Assembly: GCA_964538505.1 (NCBI GenBank)
Contig: CAZIDY010000005.1
Span: forward strand, 114,529-178,528
Length of the DNA stretch: 64,000 nt
DNA from: Zeimonas sp964538505
GTDB lineage: Bacteria > Pseudomonadota > Gammaproteobacteria > Burkholderiales > Burkholderiaceae_E
Direction: 5' to 3'
A program made the translations under genes and the position numbers. Below, piece by piece: positions 55,126 through 63,110 of the stretch; the stretch's first letter is position 1; the number at the start of each line of letters is the position of its first letter. A model generated the notes under the pieces. The model searched no databases. It was not told the origin of the DNA and was given only the letters and a program-made list of their open reading frames with translations.

Positions 55126-55554
55126 TTACCGGATCGGCCGCGTGAACGGGAACACGCGCGTGAAGCCGAGGATGTCCGTGATGAGCAGGATCACGAAGAC
55201 GAGCAGGACGGCGCCGACCAGGCTGCCGCCGGCCGGCAGCTGATCGATCTGCTCGGCAAGCGCCTGCGCCTGTGCGTCGTCGAGCGCCTGCACGCGCGCC
55301 TGGGCCTCGGCCGGATCCACGCCGAGCGCCTCGAGCTGCGCACGGACGTCGTCGCGCGCAAGCAGCGCGTCGATCGCCGCTCGGTCGAAGCGCGCCGGAG
55401 TTTCGGCGGCCGGCGCGCTATGGGCGAGCGCTTCCTCGGTGGTGACGATCCGCGCCTGGACCGGCGCGGGCGTGGTGGTCGCGACGATCGCGACGACGAC
55501 GCCTGCGACGACGGTACGTAGCAGCGCGGCGCGCAACAGCGGACTGGCGTTCAT
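55126..55554 (-). CDS. PA2779-family small membrane protein
   Basis: 142 aa from the ATG at 55554. An N-terminal signal (LLRTVVAGVVVAIVATTTPAPVQA) is followed by a helical region rich in Ala/Asp, then a Gly-Gly pair at 109-110 (LPAGG) and a C-terminal transmembrane segment (VGAVLLVFVILLITDILGF). The family always appears with a PA2778-type peptidase as far as known. The GG followed by a hydrophobic tail resembles a C39 peptidase cleavage site, so it could be the peptidase's substrate; this is inference. Confidence 0.8.
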   Translation of the reverse strand: MNASPLLRAALLRTVVAGVVVAIVATTTPAPVQARIVTTEEALAHSAPAAETPARFDRAAIDALLARDDVRAQLEALGVDPAEAQARVQALDDAQAQALAEQIDQLPAGGSLVGAVLLVFVILLITDILGFTRVFPFTRPIR

Positions 55555-55779
55555 GGGGAGCACTCCGGTTGTGAATCGGCCGACCGGGGGCGCCGGTGCC
55601 GCTCGTCCCCGCCGATCGATCATATCCGGAAGCACCGGCGCCGGCGACGGTTTGACCGGTGGTCTGCTGGATACCTGTCGCCGTCGTTGTTTCCTATCGT
55701 ATGCAGTGCTTCGGTAGTAAAGTGACTCATGATCGCCGCATCGAACGGCGACGCTGCACTGCACAAGGAGGGAGACCCG

Positions 55780-57609
55780 TTGCAGGCGACCGACACGCGC
55801 AATCCCGACTACTTCCACCGGGTGGTCGACTGTCAGTGGGCGTGTCCCGCCCACACTCCGGTTCCCGAATACATCCGCCTGATCGCCGCCGGGCGCTACT
55901 CCGACGCCTACCTCGTCAACTGGCGATCAAACGTCTTCCCCGGCATCCTCGGCCGTACCTGTGACCGCCCCTGCGAGCCGGCGTGCCGACGCGGACGCGT
56001 CGAGGAAAAGCAGGCCGAACGACCCGAACCCGTCGCGATCTGCCGACTGAAGCGCGTTGCTGCCGACTTCAAGGACGACATCCGCTCGCGGCTGCCGCGT
56101 CCGGCGCGTCGCCCGAACGGCCGACGAGTCGCCTGCGTCGGCGCCGGCCCCGCATCGCTCACCGTCGCGCGCGATCTCGCGCCGCTCGGCTACGCCGTCA
56201 CGGTGTTCGACGCCGATGCGCGGGCGGGCGGGATGATCCGCACGCAGATCCCGCGCTTTCGCCTGCCCGAGGAAGTGATCGACGAGGAAACCGGCTACGT
56301 GCTCGACCTCGGCGTCGACTTCCGCGCCGGTACACGCATCGAGTCGATGAAGTCGCTGCTCGACGACGGCTACGACGCCGTCTTCGTCGGCAGCGGTGCG
56401 CCGCGCGGGCGCGACCTGCAACTGCCCGGTCGGGACGAGGCGGCCGCGCACATCCACATCGGCATCGACTGGCTGGCGTCGGTTTCCTTCGAGCACGTCG
56501 ATCGCATCGCCCGCCGAGTGCTGGTGCTCGGCGGCGGCAACACCGCGATGGACTGCTGCCGCACCGCGCGGCGCCTGGGCGGCGACGACGTGCGCGTCGT
56601 CGTGCGTTCGGGCTTCGCCGAGATGAAGGCCTCGCCGTGGGAGAAGGAAGACGCGATGCACGAAGGCATCCCGATCCACGACTTCCTCGTGCCGAAGGAA
56701 TTCCTGCACGAAGGCGGGCGGCTGACCGGCATGCGCTTCGAGCCGGTCGAAGCACGCTACGACGAGAACGGACGTCGCTCGCTCGTGCCCACCGGCGCCC
56801 CCGATCGTGTCTTCGAATGCGACGAGGTGCTGATCGCGGTCGGACAGGAGAATGCCTTCCCGTGGATCGAGCGCGACGCGGGCATCGACTTCGATCGCCA
56901 CGGAATGCCGGTGCTCGATCCGGTCACGCTGCAGTCGACGCGCCCCGAGGTTTTCTTCGGCGGCGACGCGGCGCTCGGCCCGAAGAACATCATCTGGGCG
57001 GTCGCGCACGGCCACGAGGCAGCGGTGTCGATCGACCGGTTGCTCAACGGCGAGGTGGTCGCCGAACGCCCCGCCCCGGCGGTGACGATGATCGCGCAGA
57101 AGATGGGCATCCACGAATGGAGCTACGACAACGAGCCGGTGCGCGACGCGCGCAACAAGGTGCCGTGGCACGACCCGTCGAAGGCGCTGCGCAACATCCA
57201 CATCGAAGTCGAGCTCGGCTTCGACGCACAGGCCGCCTGGCGCGAGGCGCAGCGCTGCCTGAACTGCGACGTGCAGACGGTGTTCACAGCGCCGCAGTGC
57301 ATCGAATGCGATGCCTGCGTCGACATCTGCCCCACCGACTGCATCACCTTCACCGAGCTCCCCGACGACGGCGACGAGCAGACGCTGCGCGCGTCGCTGC
57401 GCGCGCCCGCGATGAACCTCGAGCAGCCGCTTTACCTGTCGACGCCGCTGAAGACCGGTCGCGCGATGGTCAAGGACGAAGACGTCTGCCTGCACTGCGG
57501 GCTGTGCGCCGAACGCTGCCCGACCGGCGCCTGGGACATGCGCAAGTTCCTTCTCGATGTTGCGCACGCGGGGCCCGCGTCGCGCGACGCCGTACGCAAG
57601 GTGGCCTGA
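55780..57609 (+). CDS. korC: 2-oxoacid oxidoreductase-associated FAD/Fe-S NADPH subunit (KorC, GltD-like)
   Basis: 609 aa. The N-terminal GltD/DPYD-like Fe-S domain has C18, C22, C61, C65 and C69 (CQWAC, CDRPCEPAC). Two Rossmann motifs follow for FAD (VGAGPASLTVAR) and NADPH (LGGGNTAMDCC), then two C-terminal [4Fe-4S] ferredoxin clusters (CIECDACVDIC, CLHCGLCAERC). It would pass electrons between the KorAB ferredoxin level and NADP. The start is a TTG at 55780, 8 bases after a perfect AAGGAGG site at 55765-55771; an ATG at 55729 would add 17 residues but has no ribosome site. The stop overlaps korA (TGATG). Confidence 0.88.
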   Translation: MQATDTRNPDYFHRVVDCQWACPAHTPVPEYIRLIAAGRYSDAYLVNWRSNVFPGILGRTCDRPCEPACRRGRVEEKQAERPEPVAICRLKRVAADFKDDIRSRLPRPARRPNGRRVACVGAGPASLTVARDLAPLGYAVTVFDADARAGGMIRTQIPRFRLPEEVIDEETGYVLDLGVDFRAGTRIESMKSLLDDGYDAVFVGSGAPRGRDLQLPGRDEAAAHIHIGIDWLASVSFEHVDRIARRVLVLGGGNTAMDCCRTARRLGGDDVRVVVRSGFAEMKASPWEKEDAMHEGIPIHDFLVPKEFLHEGGRLTGMRFEPVEARYDENGRRSLVPTGAPDRVFECDEVLIAVGQENAFPWIERDAGIDFDRHGMPVLDPVTLQSTRPEVFFGGDAALGPKNIIWAVAHGHEAAVSIDRLLNGEVVAERPAPAVTMIAQKMGIHEWSYDNEPVRDARNKVPWHDPSKALRNIHIEVELGFDAQAAWREAQRCLNCDVQTVFTAPQCIECDACVDICPTDCITFTELPDDGDEQTLRASLRAPAMNLEQPLYLSTPLKTGRAMVKDEDVCLHCGLCAERCPTGAWDMRKFLLDVAHAGPASRDAVRKVA

Positions 57610-59510
57610 TGACTGCGAAGCGCATCGAGGCGGTCAACGACTTCGTCGTCCAGTTCGCCAACGTCAACGGATCCGGTTCGGCCTCGGCCAACGAGCTCTT
57701 CGCGCGCAGCTTCCTGCGCATGGGCGTGCCGGTCAGCCCGCGCAACATCTTCCCGTCGAACATCCAGGGTCTGCCCACCTGGTACGAAGTCCGCGTCACC
57801 GAGCGCGGGTATCTCGGACGACGCGGCGGCGTCGACCTGCTGGTGGCGATGAACCCGCAGACCTGGGACGCCGACGTTGCTTCGATCGAGCCGGGCGGCT
57901 ACCTGCTCTACGACAGCACACGGCCGATGCCGTCCTCGAAGTTCCGCGACGATATCCACGTGATCGGCGTGCCGCTCACCGAGATGTGCAATGTCGCGTA
58001 CGACGACCCGCGCGAGCGGCAGCTGCTGAAGAACATCATGTACGTCGGCGTGCTGACGTCGCTGCTGGGCCTCGACCCGGCCGTCGTTGCCGAGCTGATC
58101 GGCGAGCAGTATCGCGGCAAGGAGAAGCTGCTCACGCCGAACCTCGACGCCTTCCGCAAGGGCTTCCATTACGCCGGAGAGAACCTCGAGAACGCGATCG
58201 GGCTGCGCGCGCGTCGCGCTGCGCAGGTCGGCGACCGCATCTTCGTCGACGGCAACGCGGCGCTCGCGCTCGGCTTCGTCTACGGCGGCGCGACCGTCTG
58301 CGCCTGGTATCCGATCACGCCGTCGTCGTCGGTGGCCGACGCCTTCACGAAATACTGCGCGAAGCTGCGCGTCGACGCCGAAACCGGCGAGCGACGCTAC
58401 GCGATCGTGCAGGCCGAGGACGAGCTCGCCGCGGTCGGCGTCGTCGTCGGTGCCGGCTGGAACGGCGCGCGCTCGTTCACCGCCACCTCGGGGCCCGGCA
58501 TCTCGCTGATGACCGAGTTCATCGGCCTGGCATATTTCGCGGAGATCCCGGTCACGATCGTCGACGTGCAGCGCGGCGGACCCTCCACCGGAATGCCGAC
58601 GCGCACGCAGCAGTCCGACCTGCTCGCCTGCGCCTACGCGTCGCACGGCGACACGCGGCACGTGCTGCTCTTCCCCGAGGATCCGCACGAGTGCTTCGAG
58701 TTCGCCGCGCAGGCGCTCGATCTCGCCGATCGGCTGCAGACGCCGGTGTTCGTGATGACCGATCTCGACATCGGAATGAACCAGCGGCTGTGCGCGCCCT
58801 TCGCCTGGGACGACGCAAGGCGCTACGACCGCGGCAAGGTGATGGATGCAGAGGCGCTCGAGGCCGGCGTCGAGTTCGGCCGCTACCTCGATGTGGACGG
58901 CGACGGCGTCCCCTGGCGCACGCTGCCCGGCACGCACCCGACGAAGGGCGCCTACTTCACGCGCGGCACGACGAAGAATGCCTACGCGCGCTACTCCGAA
59001 CGCGGCACCGATTACGTGGACAACGTACAGCGGCTGCTGCGCAAGTTCGACACGGCGAAGGCGCTCGTCCCGCATGCGATCGAGCGACTCGCTTCGCCTG
59101 CAACGGCAAAGCCCGGCGGCGGCGCGGCGGCGCCCTCGCCGGTCGGCGCGATCTTCTACGGGTCGACCAGCCCGGCGATGGCCGAGGCGGTCGAAACGCT
59201 GCTGTCGATCGGCTGCCCGGTCGACACACTGCGCGTGCGCGCATTTCCCTTCGGCGACGAGGTGCTGCGCTTCATCGACGCGCACGAGACCGTGTTCGTC
59301 GTCGAGCAGAACCGCGACGGGCAACTGCGCACGATGCTCGTCAACGAGCTCGAGATCGATCCGTCGCGGCTGCAGCCGGTGCTGCACTACGACGGCACGC
59401 CGATCACCGCGCGCTTCATCGCGGACGCGATCGCCGAGCGCACGGCGGCAGCCAACGTCCGTCCGCTGACGCAGCCGGCGGCTGCGCAGACCCGCGCGCG
59501 CGTCGCCTGA
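57609..59510 (+). CDS. korA: 2-oxoglutarate (2-oxoacid):acceptor oxidoreductase, fused gamma-alpha subunit
   Basis: 633 aa. Residues 10-190 are the gamma-type domain (VQFANVNGSGSASANELFARSF), and from about 215 comes the alpha domain (YPITPSSSVADAF, TSGPGISLMTEFIGLAYFAEIPVTIVD), ending with the C-terminal domain II (VFVVEQNRDGQLRTML). The gamma-alpha fusion is the usual KorA form. Together with KorB it makes succinyl-CoA and reduced ferredoxin from 2-oxoglutarate. The substrate is inferred from family resemblance and the TCA setting. Confidence 0.93.
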   Translation: MTAKRIEAVNDFVVQFANVNGSGSASANELFARSFLRMGVPVSPRNIFPSNIQGLPTWYEVRVTERGYLGRRGGVDLLVAMNPQTWDADVASIEPGGYLLYDSTRPMPSSKFRDDIHVIGVPLTEMCNVAYDDPRERQLLKNIMYVGVLTSLLGLDPAVVAELIGEQYRGKEKLLTPNLDAFRKGFHYAGENLENAIGLRARRAAQVGDRIFVDGNAALALGFVYGGATVCAWYPITPSSSVADAFTKYCAKLRVDAETGERRYAIVQAEDELAAVGVVVGAGWNGARSFTATSGPGISLMTEFIGLAYFAEIPVTIVDVQRGGPSTGMPTRTQQSDLLACAYASHGDTRHVLLFPEDPHECFEFAAQALDLADRLQTPVFVMTDLDIGMNQRLCAPFAWDDARRYDRGKVMDAEALEAGVEFGRYLDVDGDGVPWRTLPGTHPTKGAYFTRGTTKNAYARYSERGTDYVDNVQRLLRKFDTAKALVPHAIERLASPATAKPGGGAAAPSPVGAIFYGSTSPAMAEAVETLLSIGCPVDTLRVRAFPFGDEVLRFIDAHETVFVVEQNRDGQLRTMLVNELEIDPSRLQPVLHYDGTPITARFIADAIAERTAAANVRPLTQPAAAQTRARVA

Positions 59511-59556
59511 GCGGCGTCATGACAGGCAATTCCCGACCCGATCCGGAGAGCACTCG

Positions 59557-60612
59557 ATGACCTGGCTTGCCAAGCCGACGCTGCACCATCCGTCGCTGCC
59601 GGAGAACGCGCTCGGCTATACCCGGCGCGACTACGAAGGACGCGTCTCGACGCTGTGCGCCGGCTGCGGCCACGACTCGATCTCGGCGGCGATCGTACAG
59701 GCGTGCTGGGAGCTCGACGTCGAGCCGCACCGCGTCGCAAAACTCTCGGGCATCGGCTGCTCGTCGAAGACCACCGACTACTTCCTCGGCCATTCGCATG
59801 GCTTCAACTCGGTGCACGGACGCATGCCCTCGGTGCTCACCGGCGCGAACCTCGCGAACCGCACGCTGCTCTATCTCGGCGTCTCGGGCGACGGCGACTC
59901 CGCGTCGATCGGCCTCGGGCAGTTCGCGCACGCGATGCGCCGCGGCGTCGACATGACGTACATCGTCGAGAACAACGGCGTCTACGGGCTCACCAAGGGC
60001 CAGTTCTCGGCCACCGCCGATCGCGGCTCGAAATCCAAGCGCGGCGCCGTGAACGACGACGCCGGCATCGACCTCGCGGTGCTCGCGCTGCAGCTCGGCG
60101 CCACCTACGTCGCGCGCGGTTTCTCGGGCGACAAGGCGCAGCTGGTGCCGCTGATCCAGGGTGCGATCCGCCATCGCGGCGCCGCGCTCGTCGACGTCGT
60201 CAGCCCCTGCGTCGCCTTCAACAACCACGTCGGCAGCACGCGCAGCTACGACTACGTGCGCGAGCACAACGAAGCGGCGAACCGGATCGAGTTCATCCCG
60301 AAGCGCGACGAGATCACCGCCGACTACGAACCCGGCGCGGTCGCCGAGATCGTCCAGCACGACGGCTCGCTGCTGCGGCTGCGCAAGCTGGATGTCGACT
60401 TCGATCCGCGCGACCGGATCGCGGCGATGAACCGCGTGCTCGAGCACTCGTCGCGCGGCGAGCTGCTCACCGGGCTGCTGTACGTCGATCCTGATGCAGG
60501 TGACCTGCACGATCGTCTCGGCACGGCGGCGGTGCCGCTGAACGCGCTCGACGAGAGGGCACTTTGCCCGGGCAGCGCGGCGCTCGAGCGGCTGAACGCA
60601 ACGCTGCGATAA
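59557..60612 (+). CDS. korB: 2-oxoglutarate (2-oxoacid):acceptor oxidoreductase, beta subunit
   Basis: 351 aa thiamine-diphosphate subunit. The TPP motif is GDGDSASIG...ENNGVYG (111-143). Candidate [4Fe-4S] ligands are C34, C37 (CAGCGHDS), C68 (GIGCSS) and C218 (SPCVAF), the KorB spacing. A GGAGAG site precedes the ATG. It is the last gene of korC-korA-korB and converges with gltA across a mosaic repeat. Confidence 0.94.
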   Translation: MTWLAKPTLHHPSLPENALGYTRRDYEGRVSTLCAGCGHDSISAAIVQACWELDVEPHRVAKLSGIGCSSKTTDYFLGHSHGFNSVHGRMPSVLTGANLANRTLLYLGVSGDGDSASIGLGQFAHAMRRGVDMTYIVENNGVYGLTKGQFSATADRGSKSKRGAVNDDAGIDLAVLALQLGATYVARGFSGDKAQLVPLIQGAIRHRGAALVDVVSPCVAFNNHVGSTRSYDYVREHNEAANRIEFIPKRDEITADYEPGAVAEIVQHDGSLLRLRKLDVDFDPRDRIAAMNRVLEHSSRGELLTGLLYVDPDAGDLHDRLGTAAVPLNALDERALCPGSAALERLNATLR

Positions 60613-60676
60613 CGGCCCGGTTACCGAAGGAACGGGTCTGACCCCGGTTTTCCCCTTCTCCCTCCCCCTTCCCCCT
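60613..60676. repeat. Mosaic repeat: half palindrome plus single pyrimidine arm
   Basis: The gap between korB and gltA contains GGTTACCG, then GGTCTGACCCCGGTTTT (60635-60651, identical to one arm of the 37.2 kb palindrome). A run of CCCCTTCTCCCTCC-type units follows, like the right arm of the 28.6 kb hairpin. Neither element has its partner arm. It looks like a fusion of the two repeat families at the edge of the kor block. Confidence 0.7.
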
Positions 60677-61978
60677 TCACTTCCTCAAAGTCACCTCACG
60701 CCGCGCATGCCCCGTATACAGCTGGCGCGGCCGCCCGATCTTCTGGTCGGGATCGGCGATCATCTCGCCCCACTGCGCGATCCAGCCGACCGTGCGCGCA
60801 AGCGCGAAGATGCAGGTGAACATCTCGGTCGGGATACCCAGTGCCCTCTGCACGATGCCCGAATAGAAGTCGACGTTCGGGTACAGCTTGCGCTTGACGA
60901 AGTAGTCGTCCTCGAGCGCGATCTGCTCGAGCTTCATCGCCAGCGCGAACAGCGGGTCGTCGTGCAGGCCGAGTTCCTCGAGCACCTCGTGGCAGGTCTC
61001 GCGCATCAGCTTGGCGCGCGGATCGTAGTTCTTGTAGACCCGGTGCCCGAAGCCCATCAGCTTCACGCTCGAGTTCTTGTCCTTGACCTTGTCGATGAAC
61101 TCGCCGATGCGCTCGACGCCGCCCTGCTTCTGGATGTCGCGCAGCATGACCAGGCAGGCCTCGTTCGCGCCGCCGTGCGCAGGGCCCCACAGCGTGGCGA
61201 TGCCGGCGGCGATGCAGGCGAACGGGTTCGCACCCGACGAGCCGGCGAGCCGCACGGTGGAGGTCGACGCGTTCTGCTCGTGGTCGGCGTGCAGGATCAG
61301 GATGCGGTCGAGCGCGCGCACGAGCACGTCGTTCGGCACGTATTCCTCGCACGGCGTGCCGAACATCATCCGCATGAAATTCGACGAATACGACAGGCGA
61401 TTCTGCGGATACATGAACGGCTGGCCCAGCGAGTACTTGTAGGCCATCGCGACGAGCGTCGGCATCTTCGCGATCAGGCGGATCGCCGAGACGAAACGAT
61501 GCTCGGGGTCGCTGATGTCGAGCGAGTCGTGATAGAAGGCCGACAGCGCGCCCACCATGCCGACCAGCACCGCCATCGGGTGCGCGTCGCGGCGGAAGCC
61601 CTGCAGGAAGCGCGTCATCTGCTCGTGCACCATGTTGTGGTGCGTGACGCGGAAATCGAAGTCGCGTCGCTGCTCCTCGTCGGGCAACTCGCCGTTGAGC
61701 AGCAGATAGCACACCTGCAGGTAGTCGCAATGCTCGGCGAGCTGCTCGATCGGGTAGCCGCGATACAGCAGCTCGCCCTTGTCGCCGTCGATGTAGGTGA
61801 TCTTCGACTCGCAGGCCGCCGTCGACATGAAGCCCGGGTCGAAGGTGAAGCGGCCGGTTTCCCCGTACAGTTTTCGGATGTCGATTACCTGCGGCCCGAT
61901 CGTCCCGGAGTAGATCGGAAGCTCGACGGGCTTCGTGCCGTCGGAAAACGACAGCGTGGCCTTGCTCTGCTCTTTCAT
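60677..61978 (-). CDS. gltA: Citrate synthase (type II)
   Basis: First enzyme of the TCA cycle. 433 aa. Active-site segments HADHEQNASTSTVR, GPAHGGANEA and MGFGHRVYKNYDPRA are visible, with the catalytic Asp in PNVDFYSG. NADH-sensitive hexameric type II by length and N-terminal domain. The ATG at 61978 follows GGAAGAG. It belongs to sdhAB-sdhE-gltA on the minus strand. Confidence 0.98.
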   Translation of the reverse strand: MKEQSKATLSFSDGTKPVELPIYSGTIGPQVIDIRKLYGETGRFTFDPGFMSTAACESKITYIDGDKGELLYRGYPIEQLAEHCDYLQVCYLLLNGELPDEEQRRDFDFRVTHHNMVHEQMTRFLQGFRRDAHPMAVLVGMVGALSAFYHDSLDISDPEHRFVSAIRLIAKMPTLVAMAYKYSLGQPFMYPQNRLSYSSNFMRMMFGTPCEEYVPNDVLVRALDRILILHADHEQNASTSTVRLAGSSGANPFACIAAGIATLWGPAHGGANEACLVMLRDIQKQGGVERIGEFIDKVKDKNSSVKLMGFGHRVYKNYDPRAKLMRETCHEVLEELGLHDDPLFALAMKLEQIALEDDYFVKRKLYPNVDFYSGIVQRALGIPTEMFTCIFALARTVGWIAQWGEMIADPDQKIGRPRQLYTGHARREVTLRK

Positions 61979-62036
61979 GAGACTCTTCCTCGAATCGTGG
62001 GGGTTGCGCAGGGCGCCGTGCCGGCCGGGTGGAGCC

Positions 62037-62300
62037 TCACGAGTCGCGCAGCAGTCCGAGCGCACGACGCGCGGCGGGCGTATCGGCCTCGCCGTGCGGC
62101 TCGCTGCGCCGCAGGATCAGGTCGAGCAGCTCGCCATCGGGCAACTCGAGCAGCACGTCGAGCCCCTGCGTCAGCTCTTCGTCGATCGCATCGCCATGCC
62201 GGGCGAAGAAGCGCTCGAAGACCAGGTCGTTCTCGAGCATCCCGCGTCGCGAGCGCCAGCGCAGTCTGCGTTGCAGCTCGGCATTGGCGTTCGCGGGCAT
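62037..62300 (-). CDS. sdhE: FAD assembly factor SdhE
   Basis: 87 aa. The RGMLENDLVFERFF segment (20-33) is the RGxxE motif needed for covalent flavinylation of SdhA. Small acidic helical protein, typical length. It lies between sdhB (23 bases) and gltA (58 bases). The gene is short and easily hidden by a longer overlapping antisense frame. Confidence 0.93.
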   Translation of the reverse strand: MPANANAELQRRLRWRSRRGMLENDLVFERFFARHGDAIDEELTQGLDVLLELPDGELLDLILRRSEPHGEADTPAARRALGLLRDS

Positions 62301-62323
62301 GACACGCTCCCGGGCCGCGGCGC

Positions 62324-63082
62324 TCAGACCGAGCGCCGGACCATCAGGTCCTTGATCTTGTTGATCGCACGCGTCGGGTTCAGGCCTTTCGGACAGACGT
62401 CGACGCAGTTCATGATCGAACGGCAGCGGAACAGCCGGTACGGATCGTTCAGGTCGTCGAGCCGCGCCGACGTGGCCTCGTCGCGGCTGTCGGCGATGAA
62501 GCGATACGCCTGCAGCAGGCCGGCCGGGCCGACGAACTTGTCGGGGTTCCACCAGAACGACGGACACGCGGTGGAGCAGCATGCGCACAGGATGCACTCG
62601 TACAGGCCGTCGAGCTCCTCGCGCTCCTCGGGCGACTGCAGGCGTTCCTTCTCGGGCGGCGGCGTGTCGTTGATCAGGTACGGCCGGATCGAGTGGTACT
62701 GCTTGAAGAACTGCGTCATGTCGACGATCAGGTCGCGCACGACGGGCAGCCCGGGCAGCGGCCGCAGCACGATCGGCTGTTCGAGGTCGCGCAGGTTCGT
62801 GATGCACGCCAGGCCGTTCTTGCCGTTGATGTTCATCGCGTCCGAACCGCAGACGCCTTCGCGGCACGAGCGGCGAAAGGCGAGCGAGTCGTCGCTGTCC
62901 TGCTTGATGCGCATCAGCGCATCGAGCAGCATCTTGTCGCCCGGCTCGAGCGAAACCTCGAGCGGCTGCATGTACGGTCGCGCGTCCTTGTCGGGATCGT
63001 AGCGATAGATCGAGAACCGCACGACACGCCTGCCCTGCTGGGCCTGCGCCGGGTTCACCGCGGGTTCGAGGACTGCGCTCAT
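62324..63082 (-). CDS. sdhB: Succinate dehydrogenase iron-sulfur subunit
   Basis: 252 aa subunit of complex II. The N-terminal plant-type ferredoxin domain has the [2Fe-2S] set CREGVCGSDAM. The C-terminal domain has CILCACCSTACPSFWW and CVDVCPKGLNP for the [4Fe-4S] and [3Fe-4S] clusters. Located 28 bases after sdhA and before sdhE. Confidence 0.97.
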   Translation of the reverse strand: MSAVLEPAVNPAQAQQGRRVVRFSIYRYDPDKDARPYMQPLEVSLEPGDKMLLDALMRIKQDSDDSLAFRRSCREGVCGSDAMNINGKNGLACITNLRDLEQPIVLRPLPGLPVVRDLIVDMTQFFKQYHSIRPYLINDTPPPEKERLQSPEEREELDGLYECILCACCSTACPSFWWNPDKFVGPAGLLQAYRFIADSRDEATSARLDDLNDPYRLFRCRSIMNCVDVCPKGLNPTRAINKIKDLMVRRSV

Positions 63083-63110
63083 TTTTCTCCTGCGCTCGTC
63101 GGATGTCGTT

